The notes under the pieces: generated by a model | Databases searched by the model: none | The model's input: only the letters and a program-made list of their open reading frames with translations | Told to the model about the DNA's origin: nothing | Part shown: piece after piece, positions 12,997 through 15,720 of the stretch | How the letters are laid out: each line of letters opens with the position of its first letter | Numbering within the stretch: position 1 is the stretch's first letter | NCBI GenBank assembly: GCA_002482865.1 | Contig: DLGU01000139.1 | Location: forward strand, 11,089-26,808 | Direction of reading: 5' to 3' | From: Porphyrobacter sp. UBA7686 | GTDB taxonomy: Bacteria; Pseudomonadota; Alphaproteobacteria; Sphingomonadales; Sphingomonadaceae | DNA length: 15,720 bases | Translations under genes and position numbers: made by a program

Positions 12997-13539
12997 ATGG
13001 CTGACGGCGATGATACCGCAGACGATGTCCGCGTTCTCGTCGAGGCGCTCTATCCGCAGTTGCGTATGATCGCAGGCGCGCTGTCATCGCGGTTCGGCAG
13101 CCCCGAAACTCTTCGGTCGACGGCGCTCATTTCCGAGGTCTTCTTGAAGCTTCGCCGCTCGCCGCGCTTTGCCGACGAGCAGCATTTCCTGCGCACGGCG
13201 GCACGCGCCATGCGGCAGGTGCTGGTCAATCATGCGCGCGGCCGCGTCGCCCATCGGCGTGGCGGCGGGGCGGTGGTGCTGCCGCTCGACGATGATGTGC
13301 CAGTGTTCTGGCAGAGCGATGCTGAATTGATCGCGCTCGATGATGCGTTGGGTAAGTTGGAGAGCCTGGATGCGCGACTGGCGGCTGTGGTCGAATGCCG
13401 ATTCTTCGGCGGCTACGATGATCAGGAGACCGGGCGCTTGCTCGGCATGACCGATCGCACTGTGCGGCGCGACTGGGTCAAGGCGCGCGCATTGCTGCGC
13501 ACCTTGCTAGAGGATGGCGAACTGCCGGGATCCGATTAA
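12997..13539 (+). CDS. ECF sigma factor, TIGR02999/ECF43-like
   Basis: A 180-residue RNA polymerase sigma factor of the Sigma70_ECF (TIGR02999-like) type. Region 2 covers about residues 10-85 (LVEALYPQLRMIAGAL, STALISEVFLKLRR, HFLRTAARAMRQVLVNHARGR). Region 4 covers about 105-172 (LIALDDALGKLESLDARLA, VVECRFFGGYDDQETGRLLG, then the helix-turn-helix TDRTVRRDWVKARALL). Instead of the usual acidic DAED-type residues of region 2.2 it has S41-T42-A-L-I-S. In the Xanthomonas EcfP/PknS pair, an ECF43 member, a kinase phosphorylates a Thr in this place to allow core binding. ATG 12997 has a strong AGGAAGG site 8 nt upstream; the longer open frame upstream is antisense to the Tat gene. No anti-sigma gene is seen; the convergent kinase is the likely controller. 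Confidence 0.9.
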   Translation: MADGDDTADDVRVLVEALYPQLRMIAGALSSRFGSPETLRSTALISEVFLKLRRSPRFADEQHFLRTAARAMRQVLVNHARGRVAHRRGGGAVVLPLDDDVPVFWQSDAELIALDDALGKLESLDARLAAVVECRFFGGYDDQETGRLLGMTDRTVRRDWVKARALLRTLLEDGELPGSD

Positions 13540-13546
13540 AGCCCGG

Positions 13547-13561
13547 ACCGGGACCCGGTTT
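13547..13561. terminator. Short hairpin between convergent sigma and kinase genes
   Basis: ACCGG-GAC-CCGGT (13547-13559) is a 5-bp GC stem with a 3-nt loop in the 21-nt gap between two convergent genes, followed by TTT on the + strand. It could serve as a weak terminator for the sigma transcript. The T run is short, so this is tentative. Confidence 0.3.
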
Positions 13562-15720
13562 CAAAGACCGTAGCGCTGGCGAATATCGCGCATAGCCTCA
13601 CCAAGCCGCGCCCCAGCCGGTCCCATCGCCGCAACGCCCTTTTCCGCATTCGCCAACTGACCGCGCGCGGCACCCTTGTCGCCGTTGGCAGCATTCGCCC
13701 GGGCGAGCGCGATCAGCGCCACGATTTCGGGCGGCGAGCCCGCACCTGAGGTTTGCAGCGCGGCAAGATGACCCGATCGCGCAGTGGCCAAGGCATCCGC
13801 TTGTTGCCCGGTTCCTAGCAATGCCTCGCTCAGCCCCGCGGCCGATGCGGCATGGAGCATCGATCCCTCGCCAGCGAATTCGCGCGCCATCGCCGTAGCC
13901 TCGCGCGCAAGCGGCAAGGCCTGGGTGGCATCCCCTGTCAACAGCAATGCCTTGGCGTGATTGTTGATCAGAGCCGCCAACGCGGCCGAGGGCCCGAACA
14001 GTGTCCGCCGCAGCCGCACGGCTTCCGCAAACTGAAGCACCGCTGCCTTCGGACGCCCTGCCAGAACCTCGCTCGCCGCGAGATTGTTGAGCGTGTTCAT
14101 CGCGTCGGGCGTTTCGCCTGCGCCGATCGCGGCCCAAGTGGCCTGAGCCTGCCGGAAGGATGCGGCAGCTTCGTCATGCTGCCCCATGGTCGACAGGACA
14201 TTGCCGAGATTGTTCTGAAAGATCGCCACATCGCGGTTGGCGGGGCCTGACATGGCGATACGTTCTGCCAACGCGCGGCGCAGGATCGCTGCGGCGCGGG
14301 CCGGGTCTTTGTCGAGATCGCGCACGATCTGCGCCTCGGCCAGTCGGCTTTCGATCATGTCGCTCTGCCAGCGGGCCGGATCGCTGGCCCAAAAGGCCTG
14401 CGCGGCGGCGAGCATCGCGCGAGCCTGTTCCGGCTCACCAGTGCGCAGATAGACCTGCGCAAGATCGACCTTAGCCTCGGCAATCACTTCAGGTGGCACC
14501 TTGCCAGACTGCGCGGTCGGGTTGCCTAGCGGCAGGGAGGCGACTGGCTTAAGCAGGCCGATGGCGCCGGGATAGTCGTTGGAATGAAAGTACAGCTCGC
14601 CAAGCGCCTTGAGAACCGGGGCATAATGCGCCGGATCACGGGCAAATTCGCGGGTCAGGCGTTCGGATGCGCGGTCGAGCACGTCCTTGCGCGATCCGTC
14701 AGGCCCCGCCGCCTCGGTCGATTCGCCCAGCACAAGGAACAGCGATTGGCGCACCGCCTCGGTCCGGTCAGCCTCCACCACCGCAGCATCGCGGGCGGCT
14801 CTTGCCTCACGCGCCTGCCAGAGCGCAGCGCCGAGCCCGCCTGTCAGGCTGAGCGCAACCGCAGCAGCGCCGGCCACCGGCCATTTGAAGCGTGTAAGCC
14901 AGCGGCGAAAGCGGTAGCTCGGCTCGTGCTTCCGCGCTTCGACTGCGCGGCCTGCCAGCGCCCGGCGCAGGTCGCCGGCAAAGGCATCCATGGTTGGATA
15001 GCGCGCCGCCGGATCGCTGCTCAGCGCACATGCCAGCACTGCTCTAACATCGTCCAACAAAATTGATGGCACGCGCCGCGCGACGTCGGGCAACAGGGCG
15101 GACCGGTTGGTCGCTGCCGGAGTATCGCCATCCACTGCCAGCGCGATGCCCGCAGGCAGTCCGCCGCGCCGGGTAGCAGGCTGCCCGGTCAGCAATTCGT
15201 GCAGCACTTGCGCCAAGCCATAAACATCGGTCGCCGGGCCGACGGACAGGCCTTCGACCAATTCCGGCGCAGCATAGGCCAGCGACAGGCGCTCCGGCGC
15301 GGCGGCATCATGGCTGCCAATCCGCCGGGCGATCCCGAAGTCGATGAGGCGTGGCTGCCCCATCGGATCGACCAGAATGTTCGATGGCTTGAGGTCGCGG
15401 TGCAGCACCAGCCGCGCATGGGCCTGCGCCAACCCATCAGCGGCGGCGAGCACCAGCCGCACCCGGTCTGCCAGACCGAGCTGATGGTCGGCGCACCAGC
15501 GATCGATGGTCGGACCGTCGATCCGCTCCATCACCATCCAGCTTGACCCGTCGGGCAGGGTGCCACCATCCAGGATGCGCGCAATCGAGGGGTGATCAAG
15601 GTCGGCGAGGACCTGGCGTTCCTGCGTCATCACCATCAAGTCTGTGCCGGGTAAAGCATCGTTGAGCTTGAGCGCCCCGGCCTGCGTGAAGCCGCCCTCG
15701 ACCCGGTCGACGGCATAGAC
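13561..15720 (-). CDS. Membrane Ser/Thr kinase with TPR-like C-terminal half (5' end outside window)
   Basis: The 719 visible residues are open to the right edge, so the glycine loop and N-terminus are missing. Kinase residues seen (fragment numbering) are VYAVDRVEGGF, ALKL with catalytic Lys 18, the alphaC Glu in MTQERQVL, HRDLKPSN at 107-114, DFG at 127-129 and APE at 151-153. All catalytic positions in view are intact. A basic stretch and one transmembrane segment (WPVAGAAAVALSLTGG, about 280-301) come next. The rest is a long alpha-helical region of TPR type (ALGELYFHSNDYPGAIGLL, NNLGNVLSTMGQHDEAAASF, LNNLAASEVLAGRPKAAV). This domain order, N-terminal kinase, one TM and extracytoplasmic TPRs, is usual for kinases paired with TIGR02999 sigma factors. 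It converges on the sigma gene with a 21-nt gap and probably phosphorylates it. The signal sensed by the TPR part is unknown. Confidence 0.92.
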   Translation of the reverse strand, partial: VYAVDRVEGGFTQAGALKLNDALPGTDLMVMTQERQVLADLDHPSIARILDGGTLPDGSSWMVMERIDGPTIDRWCADHQLGLADRVRLVLAAADGLAQAHARLVLHRDLKPSNILVDPMGQPRLIDFGIARRIGSHDAAAPERLSLAYAAPELVEGLSVGPATDVYGLAQVLHELLTGQPATRRGGLPAGIALAVDGDTPAATNRSALLPDVARRVPSILLDDVRAVLACALSSDPAARYPTMDAFAGDLRRALAGRAVEARKHEPSYRFRRWLTRFKWPVAGAAAVALSLTGGLGAALWQAREARAARDAAVVEADRTEAVRQSLFLVLGESTEAAGPDGSRKDVLDRASERLTREFARDPAHYAPVLKALGELYFHSNDYPGAIGLLKPVASLPLGNPTAQSGKVPPEVIAEAKVDLAQVYLRTGEPEQARAMLAAAQAFWASDPARWQSDMIESRLAEAQIVRDLDKDPARAAAILRRALAERIAMSGPANRDVAIFQNNLGNVLSTMGQHDEAAASFRQAQATWAAIGAGETPDAMNTLNNLAASEVLAGRPKAAVLQFAEAVRLRRTLFGPSAALAALINNHAKALLLTGDATQALPLAREATAMAREFAGEGSMLHAASAAGLSEALLGTGQQADALATARSGHLAALQTSGAGSPPEIVALIALARANAANGDKGAARGQLANAEKGVAAMGPAGARLGEAMRDIRQRYGL

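Noticed and set aside
12891..13067. Small + strand ORF starting at ATG near 12891
   Set aside because: It overlaps the control region and the sigma start in another frame, has a basic, low-information product and no good ribosome site.

Overview
The window reads as a high-GC alphaproteobacterial chromosome, most likely a sphingomonad (Sphingomonadales, perhaps Erythrobacteraceae). The reasons are two large TonB-dependent receptors with the sphingomonad-style D/EIIVTAxKR TonB-box region, a 3' tRNA-Met(CAT) fragment of alphaproteobacterial type, and the gene families present. This assignment is inferred from gene style, not from a marker gene.

Left part (1-4350, + strand): the 3' part of an MFS permease, cut by the window edge, then a YeiH/UPF0324 putative sulfate exporter 5 nt behind it, then a TonB-dependent receptor with its own leader and a hairpin after its stop. 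Between this block and the next lies a 423-nt gap (4299-4721). It holds the hairpin, a nested palindrome at 4425-4448, and a truncated tRNA-Met (anticodon stem to CCA, 4454-4503) with no 5' half. That is the usual scar of tRNA-directed integration, so a mobile-element boundary may run through the window here.

Middle part (4684-9624, + strand): an Rrf2 regulator with four clustered cysteines and a promoter very close to its start codon. It is followed by an apparent operon of a YezD-like (DUF2292) small protein, a second TonB-dependent receptor, a TauE/SafE sulfite exporter and an Amj-type (DUF2837) membrane protein. The yezD promoter overlaps a dyad, TCAAG-N7-CTTGA, a good candidate operator. 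YezD, TauE and YeiH point to sulfur metabolism, so the receptors may import an organosulfur compound and the exporters may remove excess sulfite or sulfate. A ChrA-type oxyanion transporter lies convergent to amj on the minus strand, and the two stop codons overlap.

Right part (11110-15720): the least familiar locus. A minus-strand two-gene operon encodes a small Tat-signal protein carrying five perfect-length FPGDMF repeats and, 2 nt downstream, a flavin-dependent oxidoreductase of LodB/halogenase-like size. Divergent from it is an ECF sigma factor of the TIGR02999/ECF43-like type that lacks the usual acidic residues of region 2.2. Convergent to the sigma gene is a membrane Ser/Thr kinase with a TPR-like C-terminal half, open at the right window edge. 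The most interesting reading is a phosphorylation-controlled sigma factor that may drive production of a repeat protein modified by the flavoenzyme in the cytoplasm and exported folded through Tat. The gene layout is seen directly; the functional link is a hypothesis.
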